Assembly (NCBI GenBank): GCA_028282505.1
Contig: JANQHV010000050.1
Coordinates: forward strand, 1 to 35,542
Reading direction: 5' to 3'
Length of the DNA: 35,542 nucleotides
From: SAR324 cluster bacterium
GTDB lineage: Bacteria > SAR324 > NAC60-12
Shown in pieces: positions 25,699 to 33,113 of the stretch. The stretch's first letter is position 1; each line of letters opens with the position of its first letter. The notes beneath the pieces were generated by a model that was given only the letters and a program-made list of their open reading frames with translations, was not told the origin of the DNA and searched no databases. Made by a program: the position numbers and the translations under genes.

Positions 25699-26409
25699 CT
25701 ATATTCGATTATGAAGATAATCCAGTCTCTTTTCTTTTTCGAATTTTTCAATGGCGTACCGTAGCATGGTACGGGGCATGTGTTGATAATGTTTTTGTAA
25801 AAAATCTTCTTCAACTTTCAGCTCACGCTTCCCCAATTCCCGGAGCATCCAACCAACCGCTTTATGAATCAAATCTTCTGGATCTGCCAAAAGCAGTTCG
25901 GCAATCTGTAAAATATCTTGATAGTCATTTCGTTTGATAAAGTAAAAAGTTGCAATGACAGCAATACGTCGTTCCCACAAACTCTTTGATTTAGCCAGTC
26001 GATAAAGGAGGCTTCGATCACGAGTCACTAAATAAGCACCCACCAGGTGTTCTGCAGAACTGTCTACCAAATCCCAGTTATTGACATATGTCGTATGCTC
26101 TAGATATGCTTGATGAAGAAGTTTCTGTTTGCTGGCATCGCCCCTGGAAAATTGACGTACTAACAGCAATAGAGCAAACAGGCGTTCTTCATGATAGGGA
26201 GACTTTAACAATTCGAGGACTTGTTCCAGAGGCATTTCTTGATACTGAGGCACCAACTTCCTCAGTACTGGCACTCGAATGCCAAGAAATTGATCTCCTT
26301 CTCCATATTGGCCCGGTCCGGTTTTGAAAAAACGCTGAGAATGTTCAGCAATGGATTCATTGGCTAATTGCGCCAGGTGCTCTTTGATTTGTCTAACAAT
26401 AGGATGCAT
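25699..26409 (-). CDS. DNA alkylation repair protein, AlkD-type HEAT-repeat glycosylase
   Basis: The 236-residue length and all-helical HEAT-like pattern match the AlkD family, which excises cationic N3- and N7-alkylpurines. Family features include F-L-G-I-R-V-P-V-L-R-K near residue 42, H-E-E-R-L-F-A-L-L-L-L, N-N-W-D-L-V-D-S-S-A near 113, where the Trp and Asp fall in the active-site region, and L-I-H-K-A-V-G-W-M-L-R-E-L-G-K-R. The start has no clear ribosome site, and the gene is flanked on both sides by repeat-bearing intergenic DNA. An AlkB-like oxygenase lies 1.2 kb away on the opposite strand. Confidence 0.9.
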   Translation of the reverse strand: MHPIVRQIKEHLAQLANESIAEHSQRFFKTGPGQYGEGDQFLGIRVPVLRKLVPQYQEMPLEQVLELLKSPYHEERLFALLLLVRQFSRGDASKQKLLHQAYLEHTTYVNNWDLVDSSAEHLVGAYLVTRDRSLLYRLAKSKSLWERRIAVIATFYFIKRNDYQDILQIAELLLADPEDLIHKAVGWMLRELGKRELKVEEDFLQKHYQHMPRTMLRYAIEKFEKEKRLDYLHNRI

Positions 26410-26489
26410 GATGAAAATTATTTATTCATGTTCAAAAAGTAAATCTTTTAGATAATGTTGGGTCAACTCTTCACTGATCCCCTCACTTG

Positions 26490-26535
26490 GCCTCCGGGCG
26501 GCGTTCCGTTCCCCAGAGGAGGGACGCTGTTTCTA
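26490..26535. repeat. Dispersed CCCCAGAG repeat, copy 2
   Basis: The core reads GGCCTCCGGGCGGCGTTCCG, then TTCCCCAGAGGAGGGACGCT and GTTTC. GCGTTCC and GGGACGC within it can form a 7-bp stem with one G-U pair. It matches copy 1 at 25552-25592. Confidence 0.55.
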
Positions 26536-26612
26536 GATGTGAAAATAACAAAAAGAAACCAATAGTATGATCATGCCCGAAATTCTTAATTTTTAATTCT
26601 GAATTCTTAGAG

Positions 26613-26778
26613 CCCATTAGAGAATTCATAAATCTTGTTTTTTTATGTCATCCTGACGGTACGCCGAAGCGGTGAAGCGAAGGATCTCTAAACGACTGAT
26701 ATATGATAGATTCTTCGCTACGCCGCTTCGGCGTACCGTCAAAATGGCAAATCGTAAAAAAACGAATTCTCTAACAGG
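26613..26778. repeat. Nested palindromic MITE-like element
   Basis: Outer arms TTAGAGAATTC (26617-26627) and GAATTCTCTAA (26764-26774) are exact inverted repeats; including flanking bases, 13 of 15 match. Inside them are 33-bp arms at 26655-26687 and 26708-26740 that pair at all but three positions around a 20-base loop. The inner left arm contains GTACGCCGAAGCGG and AGCGAAGGATCT, resembling the TCATCCTGA...AGCGAAGGATCT intergenic repeats seen in many bacteria. No transposase is present, so any mobility would depend on an enzyme encoded elsewhere. Confidence 0.75.
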
Positions 26779-27011
26779 TTCTTAATTTCGCGGCAGTGCT
26801 AAGGTATAATTAACGGGTTTTTACTAAAATTGCCGTTCTTTTATGAGTTTTTTCTAGCAATCATGATTCCCACGTGATGAGAAACACATGGCAAGTCTTA
26901 ATAGACTAGACTTTGTCAGGAAAAATAAGTTAAAGAGAGAATCTGGATGGTATTACCTTACCAGGTCTTGATATATCGTTTGGAGGTTAAAGAAACTTCA
27001 ATGGAAAGTAA

Positions 27012-27605
27012 ATGATGCAAAAAAATCACTTGGAATTTTGGTATGAGTTTGCGAGTACGTACTCGTATTTATCGGTGATGCGTATTGAAGAACTTGCAGA
27101 AAGAAATCAAATCAAAATTATATGGAAACCGTTCCTGCTAGGGCCGATTTTTAAAGAACAAGGTTGGGACGATTCTCCATTCAACATTTATCCAGCCAAA
27201 GGACACTATATGTGGAAAGACATGGGAAGACGAACCCAACAGATCGGTTTATCTTTCAAAAAACCAACAGTTTTTCCACGAAATGGTTTATTGGCAACCA
27301 GAATCGCTTTTTGTGGTAGCAAAGAAAGTTGGTGCCCCACTTTCACCAAACGAGTTTTTGAAGCAAATTTTGTTCACGATCAAGACATCGGAAACATTGA
27401 AACACTCAAAGCTATTTTGGAATCACTGAAATTAGATGCAGAAAGCATTATTGACCTGTCACAAAACCAGGAAAATAGGGCTTTACTGAGAGAGCAAACA
27501 ACAACTGTGCAACAACTGGGAATATTTGGAGCACCTTCTTTCATTGTGAAGAATGAATTGTTCTGGGGAGATGATCGTTTGGAAAATGCCATTGATTTTC
27601 TATAA
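27012..27605 (+). CDS. DsbA-fold isomerase/oxidoreductase, 2-hydroxychromene-2-carboxylate isomerase family
   Basis: The 197-residue protein matches the HCCA isomerase / kappa-class glutathione transferase branch of the DsbA fold. It opens E-F-W-Y-E-F-A-S-T-Y-S-Y-L-S, where one of the serines is the usual glutathione-interacting residue, continues with W-K-P-F-L-L-G-P-I-F, and ends G-I-F-G-A-P-S-F-I-V-K with the cis-proline and F-W-G-D-D-R-L. No CxxC motif is present, so it is not a thiol oxidase. The substrate in this organism is unknown; aromatic degradation genes are absent here. The start is one of two adjacent ATGs preceded by GGAAAG. The next gene follows after 44 bases. Confidence 0.88.
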   Translation: MMQKNHLEFWYEFASTYSYLSVMRIEELAERNQIKIIWKPFLLGPIFKEQGWDDSPFNIYPAKGHYMWKDMGRRTQQIGLSFKKPTVFPRNGLLATRIAFCGSKESWCPTFTKRVFEANFVHDQDIGNIETLKAILESLKLDAESIIDLSQNQENRALLREQTTTVQQLGIFGAPSFIVKNELFWGDDRLENAIDFL

Positions 27606-27649
27606 AAATACATCATGAATCAGTCCTATAACTGGAAGGAGATAACGAA

Positions 27650-28279
27650 ATGAGACTACCATTGGAATGTCATGTAGATTATCATGAGAGGTTTGTCTCT
27701 CCCACGGAGAGTAATGCAATTTTCGATTGGATTTGTGCCAATTGTCCTGGGTTATCTGAAGGAGACACGATCCCTATGGCGAATGGAACAGTGCACAGGA
27801 CAGACATTGGAAAATGGATGTTTGTTGATCAGGAACTGACCGATTATGCCCTTTTCATCAAACCACACGGAAGAAGGATGGAGTGGCCTCCACTCATCTT
27901 AGAACTCAGAGATAAAATAGAACGCTTCATTGGTATGGAATTCCATGTCTGTGTTTGTTTGTATTACTGCAGTGGTGAGATTGATATGGGTTTTCATTCG
28001 GACCCACCGTCTTTCGGCCCAACTTCTTTAATCCCTTCCATCAGCCTGGGAGAGAAACGTACATTTCTACTCAGAAACAAATCAGACCATTCCGATCAAT
28101 ATGAAATCGAACTGCCAAATGGGAGCCTGTTGATCATGGGAGCTGGTTGTCAAGAGAAATATGAACATGCCGTTCCTGTCCATGAGAGCCCTAATCCTCG
28201 CATCAATCTGACGTTTCGACCATTCAAATGGCCTCGCGGCTATCAACGCAACAGTAGAATTGAGACCGCTGGTCTATGA
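27650..28279 (+). CDS. AlkB-like 2-oxoglutarate/Fe(II) dioxygenase
   Basis: The 209-residue protein shows the AlkB-type metal and cosubstrate set: H116-x-D118 in G-F-H-S-D-P-P, H173 in K-Y-E-H-A-V-P, and R184/R190 in R-I-N-L-T-F-R. It also carries the strand S-I-S-L-G-E-K-R-T-F. AlkB enzymes oxidatively demethylate N1-methyladenine and N3-methylcytosine, but several relatives act on proteins or RNA, so the substrate is open. AAGGAG precedes the ATG by 8 bases. It sits between the isomerase gene and a VOC-family gene, with gaps of 44 and 31 bases, in a likely operon. Confidence 0.88.
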   Translation: MRLPLECHVDYHERFVSPTESNAIFDWICANCPGLSEGDTIPMANGTVHRTDIGKWMFVDQELTDYALFIKPHGRRMEWPPLILELRDKIERFIGMEFHVCVCLYYCSGEIDMGFHSDPPSFGPTSLIPSISLGEKRTFLLRNKSDHSDQYEIELPNGSLLIMGAGCQEKYEHAVPVHESPNPRINLTFRPFKWPRGYQRNSRIETAGL

Positions 28280-28310
28280 AAAATCATTATGTATCCTGAT
28301 GGAGTGAGAT

Positions 28311-28670
28311 ATGAATGCACACGAAAAAATTAATTATGTGGAATTTCCAGCGAAAGACCTGGAGGCCACAAAGGCGTTTTTCAACACCGTCTTTAACTGG
28401 TCCTTTGTCGATTATGGACCTGAATACACAGCTTTCTCAAATGAAGGAATTGACGGTGGTTTTTTCAAATCCAGCTTAACGGTCTCTACTCAAAACGGAA
28501 GTGCACTTATTGTTTTTTATAGTGAGACACTTGAACAAACCCAAACCAAGATAGAAGCTGCGGGAGGAACAATCATCAAACCCATTTTTTCATTCCCAGG
28601 AGGACGCCGTTTTCATTTTGCTGATCCCAATGGCAATGAATATGCGGTTTGGTCTGATGTCAATTCCTAG
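28311..28670 (+). CDS. VOC (glyoxalase/bleomycin-resistance fold) protein
   Basis: At 119 residues it is a single VOC module pair. It opens I-N-Y-V-E-F-P-A-K-D-L-E-A-T-K-A-F-F, the usual first strand and helix, and ends R-F-H-F-A-D-P-N-G-N-E-Y-A-V-W. The terminal glutamate may be a metal ligand, but the first-strand ligand position is Glu or Val rather than His, so metal binding is unsure. GGAG precedes the ATG. The protein resembles YP/PhnB-like small VOC proteins, whose substrates are mostly unknown. It is the third gene of the isomerase and AlkB-like unit. Confidence 0.85.
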   Translation: MNAHEKINYVEFPAKDLEATKAFFNTVFNWSFVDYGPEYTAFSNEGIDGGFFKSSLTVSTQNGSALIVFYSETLEQTQTKIEAAGGTIIKPIFSFPGGRRFHFADPNGNEYAVWSDVNS

Positions 28671-28765
28671 CCAGTCAATGAAATTTCTCATCAATCCTCC
28701 TAAGTCCCCTGATTTTAGTGGATCTCTACATAATATGTAAAAAACGGTACAAGTCTTCGTTAGGG

Positions 28766-28782
28766 TGTGATATATAGTCACA
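28766..28782. promoter_or_regulatory. Candidate operator palindrome TGTGA-N7-TCACA
   Basis: TGTGA and TCACA flank TATATAG about 130 bases before the solute-binding gene. The half-sites match the CRP/FNR-type consensus, but the spacer is 7 bases rather than 6, so it may instead be a chance hairpin or a site for another dimeric regulator. Confidence 0.3.
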
Positions 28783-28912
28783 TAGTTTAGTGTGTTATTC
28801 ATGAAATATTCGGTATGTTTCTACTAATCACTTGGCTGGCCTAGTTTTCAAATCAATTATTTGTTAATTGAGCAACATTTTTAAAAATCAATAATTTTAA
28901 AGGAAATGTATT

Positions 28913-29695
28913 ATGAGAGTAACGATGAGATTCATTTTGGTGTTATTCATTTGTTTCTTTTTTTCAACAAACAGTTTCAGTGATCAAACTGTTCGTTTAA
29001 CAACTGGTGAGTGGGCACCTTTTATATCTGAAAAATTTAAACATGATGGATATTATACTCATATTGTGACAGAGGCGTTCAAGTTAGCAGGAGTGAAGAC
29101 GGAGTATAAATTTTATCCCTGGAAAAGAACGACACTATATGCTGAAAAAGCAGACAAGTGGGATGGGGGGTTTGCATACTCAATCACTGACGCAAGGAAG
29201 AAAATATTTCACTACACGAACCCTGTAGCGGAAAGTTGCGTGGTCATATTCCATTTGAAAGACTATAATTTTGATTGGCAAGATGAGAGTGATTTTGCAG
29301 GACATAAGTTTGGAGCAACAGGGGGCTATAGGGTACTAAAAAAATTGGAAGAAATAAGGAAAGCAGGAACAGAATTCAAAATTCAAACAACCAATACAGA
29401 TCTTCAAAATTTCCACAAGCTGGTGAGAAAAAGGATCAATGTTTTTCCTTGTAACCGAGAAGTAGGTTTAGGCATTATCCAGAAAGAATTTCCCCCAGAA
29501 GTAGCAAAATCCATCACATACCATGAAAAGCCATTTGATTGCAGTAGTTTCCATGTTGTGCTTTCCAAAAATTCTGAAAAAAGTACTCATTGGGTTGAGC
29601 TATTTAATAAAGGTCTGAAACACCTTCATGAAAGTGGCAAATACGAGCAGTTAAATGAAGCTTTTATCAGGGGGGATTACGAACTTCAGGAGTAA
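28913..29695 (+). CDS. Periplasmic solute-binding protein (SBP_bac_3 type)
   Basis: The 260-residue protein has a signal peptide ending near F-S-D-Q. It then shows the family 3 opening L-T-T-G-E-W-A-P-F, G-Y-Y-T-H-I-V-T-E-A-F-K-L-A-G and K-F-Y-P-W-K-R, and a central W-D-G-G-F-A-Y-S-I-T segment. The C-terminus has the usual helix G-L-K-H-L-H-E-S-G-K-Y-E-Q-L. AAGGA precedes the ATG. No ABC permease or kinase is adjacent, so it is either an orphan binding protein or a sensor. The ligand is probably a small amino-acid-like molecule, by family only. Confidence 0.85.
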   Translation: MRVTMRFILVLFICFFFSTNSFSDQTVRLTTGEWAPFISEKFKHDGYYTHIVTEAFKLAGVKTEYKFYPWKRTTLYAEKADKWDGGFAYSITDARKKIFHYTNPVAESCVVIFHLKDYNFDWQDESDFAGHKFGATGGYRVLKKLEEIRKAGTEFKIQTTNTDLQNFHKLVRKRINVFPCNREVGLGIIQKEFPPEVAKSITYHEKPFDCSSFHVVLSKNSEKSTHWVELFNKGLKHLHESGKYEQLNEAFIRGDYELQE

Positions 29696-29805
29696 TTTTG
29701 TGAGATACAAATTGCTGAAGGAATAGAGGTGATTCCACCCACGCAAGTTATTTAGATACTGACCGATTAGAAACCATTTTATACTGTGCAACAGAATACA
29801 GGGGG

Positions 29806-32277
29806 CTATTCAATCCACACAGTAAACTGTGCTTGGGTGGCACGTCCAAAATCATCAACCAATACCAGCTCATGGGAACCTGGAGTCGGAGACCAAAGAT
29901 AAATTTCTCCTGGTTGGGTAGAAACAATTTTTTGACCATTCAAATACCAGTCCAGGCGGTTGACTTCATTATTGACAGATGCCGAAAAAGCAATCTGATC
30001 AAAACGGGCAAAAGGAGCAGCAGCCTTTCCTGACAACTGTACAACATAATTTTCCCCATGAACTGGTCTTTGTAAGATGGGCGGCGATTGTTCCAGAGTT
30101 TCTGAAGGCACACACCCTTCAGCATAGGGAGGAAAAATAACGGCCGACTGGCTTTTGGCCAGCCAGCCTCCTGTTGCTTGAGGCCATAATACTGCTGGGG
30201 TTCTTCGGATCTGATTCTGAGGAATATCACGTTCCCAAACACACTTTGGACTGAGTCGCTTGCCGGTCAAACGATCTGTGATCAACTCCAGATGCATCTG
30301 GCAAAAATTTGGTTCAGTCACACCAGCAATCCACCAGGTTGAGATTTCACCTGGACAAAAGGCATTGGCCAAATTTCCAGACAGGCTGCAAACCGATTGC
30401 TGCACCACATCAGGAGGAGCGGGTGGCCAAGAGACCGATTGATGTCTAGAAAGAGAGCGAAAGATTTCAAAGAATAGAGGAGCAGAAACCTGCAAACCCG
30501 TCATGCCTTCCACTGGACTTCCATTGAAATTGCCAACCCACACACCAACCGTGTATTGAGGATTGTATCCTATTGTCCAGGCATCCCGCTGTCGGCTGGA
30601 AGTCCCTGTTTTCCAGGCAACGTGTGGGACTCCCCGAAAATAAGGTGAAGCCAATCCATATTGAGGATGAGACACTTCTTTCAAAATCTGAGAAATGATG
30701 AAAGATGCTTCTGGCGTAAACCAGTTTTTTTCTTCCACGATTGCCGATAATTCTGCATTTTTTTGTTCAGAAAGCACTAGCTTGACAGGACGCAGCTTTC
30801 CTCCACGGGCCAATGCTGAATACAGAACGGACAGTTCATCCAGACGCAATTCACCACCTCCCAAAACCAGGCTTTGTCCATAATGATCACGGCTGTGGGG
30901 TAAGGTGGACACTCCAGCCTGCCAAAGCGTACTCAACAAATCATTTTTTTTGCCCAATACAGTATTCAGCGCGACTGCTGGTAAGTTGAGAGACTGGCGC
31001 AAGGCATTATCAAAATGGGTAATTCCTAATTCTTCGGGTTTGAAATTTTGAGGACGGTAGCCCGGATACACCACAGGTACATTCGCCAGCAGAGTATGAC
31101 TGTTGTATTGTCCCGATTCCAGAGCACGGGCATAAATAAACGGTTTGAGGGTGGAACCTGGAGACCGCAAAGCACGCACTCCATCGACTTCACCAGCATG
31201 CTGTTTGTCGGTAAAATCAGGAGACCCAACATAAGCCAGCACTTCAGAGGTTTGATTATCGATGACGATTGCAGCCGCATTATGAATGCTTTGGCTACGG
31301 AGCCCCTGGAGATACCCTGACACGGTTGCTTCTACGCTAATTTGTAGATCCAAATCCAGCGTTGTAAGGATGTGGTTCCAGTCATGAGAAAGTTCAGAAT
31401 GTCCTTGTAAAACCAAACTGGACTGTTTTCCAGAGCCTGTATGCAGACGGTCGATCAAATGTTTGGCATGACGTGGAAGCTCAACTAATTTGCCTGGCAC
31501 TTTGCTACATTCAATGAACCATAAATCTTCTTGAGAAAGTTCATCTGCTGCTGAAAGTCGTTCTACCAGGTGTTGGCAATGTTTTTGAACAATAAGAGGA
31601 AAGCGGTCTGGGCGGTAAATATTGGGAGACTTCGGAGTGATGGCGAGAGCAATGGATTCAGTCCAGCTTAACTGAGAAGGAGGTTTACTGAAATAAAACC
31701 AGGATGCCGCAACAACACCTTCAATGTTTCCGCCATATGGAGCTAAATTGAAATACCATTCCAGGATCTGATCTTTGGAAAGGTGCTGTTCCAATTGAAA
31801 GGCACGAAAAACCTGAGCCACCTTGCCCCACCAGGAACCATACTGCCGTTCCTGACTCAACAGTCGGGCAACCTGCATACTGATGGTTGATGCTCCAGAG
31901 ACGATGTGGCCCGCATTGACATTCTGCCAAAATGCACGAAGCACTGCCTGAAAGTCAACTCCTGCATGCTGGTAGAAACGCTGGTCTTCAAAGGTGAGCA
32001 GTGCTTCGACCAGCATCGGAGACACATCCTCTAAATGACTCTGAAAACGCCATTTCTCATCAGGACTGAGGCGAGCTGCCAGCAGCTGGCCCTTTCGGTC
32101 GTAATATACCTTAGAAAAACGAACTTCTTCCAACAACGGCTCAATTGGAAACAACAAATGCACAAGACCAACAGTACCCAAGACCAGCATTAAACAGACA
32201 CAGGTGCTGATGATTTTTATTCTTCCACTTCCCATTGTTCCATTTTTTTGATCTAATTTTCTAAAATCATTTGACAT
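29806..32277 (-). CDS. pbpC: Penicillin-binding protein 1C, bifunctional class A PBP
   Basis: The 823-residue protein has an N-terminal membrane anchor (about 20-43). A GT51 glycosyltransferase domain follows, with the catalytic-region F-E-D-Q-R-F-Y and S-T-I-S-M-Q-V-A-R-L. A transpeptidase domain carries S-T-L-K (S-x-x-K), S-L-N and K-T-G-T-S, and a C-terminal PBP1C-type beta domain ends the protein. The order and length match PBP1C, which is usually encoded with the bacterial alpha-2-macroglobulin, as here. The start could be the ATG at 32277 or the one 14 codons later; neither has a strong ribosome site. A MazEF operator-like palindrome lies just upstream. Confidence 0.95.
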   Translation of the reverse strand: MSNDFRKLDQKNGTMGSGRIKIISTCVCLMLVLGTVGLVHLLFPIEPLLEEVRFSKVYYDRKGQLLAARLSPDEKWRFQSHLEDVSPMLVEALLTFEDQRFYQHAGVDFQAVLRAFWQNVNAGHIVSGASTISMQVARLLSQERQYGSWWGKVAQVFRAFQLEQHLSKDQILEWYFNLAPYGGNIEGVVAASWFYFSKPPSQLSWTESIALAITPKSPNIYRPDRFPLIVQKHCQHLVERLSAADELSQEDLWFIECSKVPGKLVELPRHAKHLIDRLHTGSGKQSSLVLQGHSELSHDWNHILTTLDLDLQISVEATVSGYLQGLRSQSIHNAAAIVIDNQTSEVLAYVGSPDFTDKQHAGEVDGVRALRSPGSTLKPFIYARALESGQYNSHTLLANVPVVYPGYRPQNFKPEELGITHFDNALRQSLNLPAVALNTVLGKKNDLLSTLWQAGVSTLPHSRDHYGQSLVLGGGELRLDELSVLYSALARGGKLRPVKLVLSEQKNAELSAIVEEKNWFTPEASFIISQILKEVSHPQYGLASPYFRGVPHVAWKTGTSSRQRDAWTIGYNPQYTVGVWVGNFNGSPVEGMTGLQVSAPLFFEIFRSLSRHQSVSWPPAPPDVVQQSVCSLSGNLANAFCPGEISTWWIAGVTEPNFCQMHLELITDRLTGKRLSPKCVWERDIPQNQIRRTPAVLWPQATGGWLAKSQSAVIFPPYAEGCVPSETLEQSPPILQRPVHGENYVVQLSGKAAAPFARFDQIAFSASVNNEVNRLDWYLNGQKIVSTQPGEIYLWSPTPGSHELVLVDDFGRATQAQFTVWIE

Positions 32278-32285
32278 GAGGTATA

Positions 32286-32299
32286 ACTGTAATTACAGT
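32286..32299. promoter_or_regulatory. Perfect 14-bp palindrome, candidate MazE operator
   Basis: ACTGTAATTACAGT is an exact inverted repeat between the divergent pbpC and mazE-like starts, 39 bases before the antitoxin ATG. MazE-type antitoxins repress their own promoters by binding such palindromes; binding here is inferred. Confidence 0.55.
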
Positions 32300-32338
32300 A
32301 ATTATAAATCTATTTCAAATTTCAAACAAAGATTTAAA

Positions 32339-32605
32339 ATGGAAGCACAAATCAAAGACATCAAATTAGTTCCCATTGGAAACTCAAAAGGAATCCGCCT
32401 TCCTAAGAAATTATTACAAAAATATGGATTCAAGGAAAGTATTCTTTTAGAAGAGACGACAGAAGGCATTTTACTCAGAGCAAAGGAAAATTCAAAACTA
32501 TCATGGGAAGAAACATTTCGGGAAATGGCAAACGAAAATGAAAACTGGGATGATTTTGATGTGACTGTTTTAGATGGATTAGAAGAAGATGAAGAGGCAT
32601 CCTAG
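32339..32605 (+). CDS. MazE/AbrB-type antitoxin
   Basis: The 88-residue protein starts at M-E-A-Q-I-K; an upstream frame extension from 32276 crosses the operator and is not needed. The N-terminal swapped-hairpin DNA-binding motif reads I-G-N-S-K-G-I-R-L-P-K-K-L-L. The acidic C-terminus (W-D-D-F-D, L-E-E-D-E) would bind and block the toxin. It overlaps the toxin gene by 17 bases, as in many such pairs. A 14-bp palindrome lies upstream. The module stands on the plus strand between the minus-strand pbpC and macroglobulin genes. Confidence 0.88.
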   Translation: MEAQIKDIKLVPIGNSKGIRLPKKLLQKYGFKESILLEETTEGILLRAKENSKLSWEETFREMANENENWDDFDVTVLDGLEEDEEAS

Positions 32606-32921
32606 ACGATATGATATCTATCTTGCTGATCTTAATCCTTCAAGAGGAAGTGAGTGTGAAAAAATCCGACCTGTTGTAATAGTGAGTCAGGATGAAATGA
32701 ATAAACATTTGGAAACAGTGGTTGTTTGTCCGTTGACCACCACACTCCATTTAAAATGGCGCAGTCGCATTCAAGTTGAATGCGCTGGTACTCCATCAGA
32801 AATTGCTATCGACCAAATTAGAGCTATTAGTAAAAGCTGTTTGAAAAAGAAAATTGATCATATTTCCACCGAATCAGCTACATTATTAAGAAGAACTATC
32901 ACAGAAATGTATGGTGAATAA
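32589..32921 (+). CDS. MazF/PemK-type endoribonuclease toxin
   Basis: The 110-residue protein matches MazF/PemK: R-Y-D-I-Y-L-A-D-L-N-P-S-R-G-S-E, then K-I-R-P-V-V-I-V-S-Q-D, then V-V-V-C-P-L-T-T-T, and D-Q-I-R-A-I-S-K. The conserved Arg of K-x-R-P and the Thr of P-L-T-T are the usual catalytic region of these mRNA-cleaving toxins. The gene begins inside the antitoxin frame. It looks full-length and intact. Confidence 0.92.
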   Translation: MKRHPRRYDIYLADLNPSRGSECEKIRPVVIVSQDEMNKHLETVVVCPLTTTLHLKWRSRIQVECAGTPSEIAIDQIRAISKSCLKKKIDHISTESATLLRRTITEMYGE

Positions 32922-33094
32922 ACCATTTGCTCATTCAAGATCATTTGATAAGCATCTTTGATATTGATTTCGAGCTCTTCCAAAGTTTCTCCTTGGCTAA
33001 ATACACTTGGGATTTTTCTGATTTTTCCTACAAACCAACCATTATCTTTCCAATATTCAAGAGTGTAATTTTTATTAACTTTGATACGACTCTT
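32858..33094 (-). pseudogene. HicB/UPF0150-like antitoxin ORF without a normal start codon
   Basis: The minus-strand frame reads N-Y-T-L-E-Y-W-K-D-N-G-W-F-V-G-K, then I-P-S-V-F-S-Q-G-E-T-L-E-E-L and N-I-K-D-A-Y-Q-M-I-L, a clear UPF0150/HicB pattern. An in-frame stop (33095-33097) lies just upstream and no ATG, GTG or TTG occurs between it and the conserved start. AGAGGAGG does precede it, directly after the macroglobulin stop. Its end runs antisense over the last 64 bases of the MazF gene. It is either a decayed remnant or uses a non-standard start; no HicA toxin is adjacent. Confidence 0.5.
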
Positions 33095-33113
33095 TTAGAT
33101 TGAATTCCTCCTC

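Larger units (their letters stand above)
26410..27011. other. 600-base intergenic region rich in repeats
   Basis: The region separates the divergent alkD and isomerase genes. It contains a second CCCCAGAG repeat (about 26490-26535), the nested palindromic element at 26613-26778, and AT-rich DNA up to the isomerase start. A four-codon ORF (27001-27015, M-E-S-K) overlaps the isomerase start codons. I see no protein gene in it. Confidence 0.6.

Noticed and set aside
28590-28802. Minus-strand 70-residue ORF
   Set aside because: It is largely antisense to the end of the VOC gene and shows no family pattern or ribosome site.
29715-29740. Terminator between the solute-binding gene and pbpC
   Set aside because: A 5-bp stem (GGAAT/ATTCC) is present, but it is weak and has no T-run.
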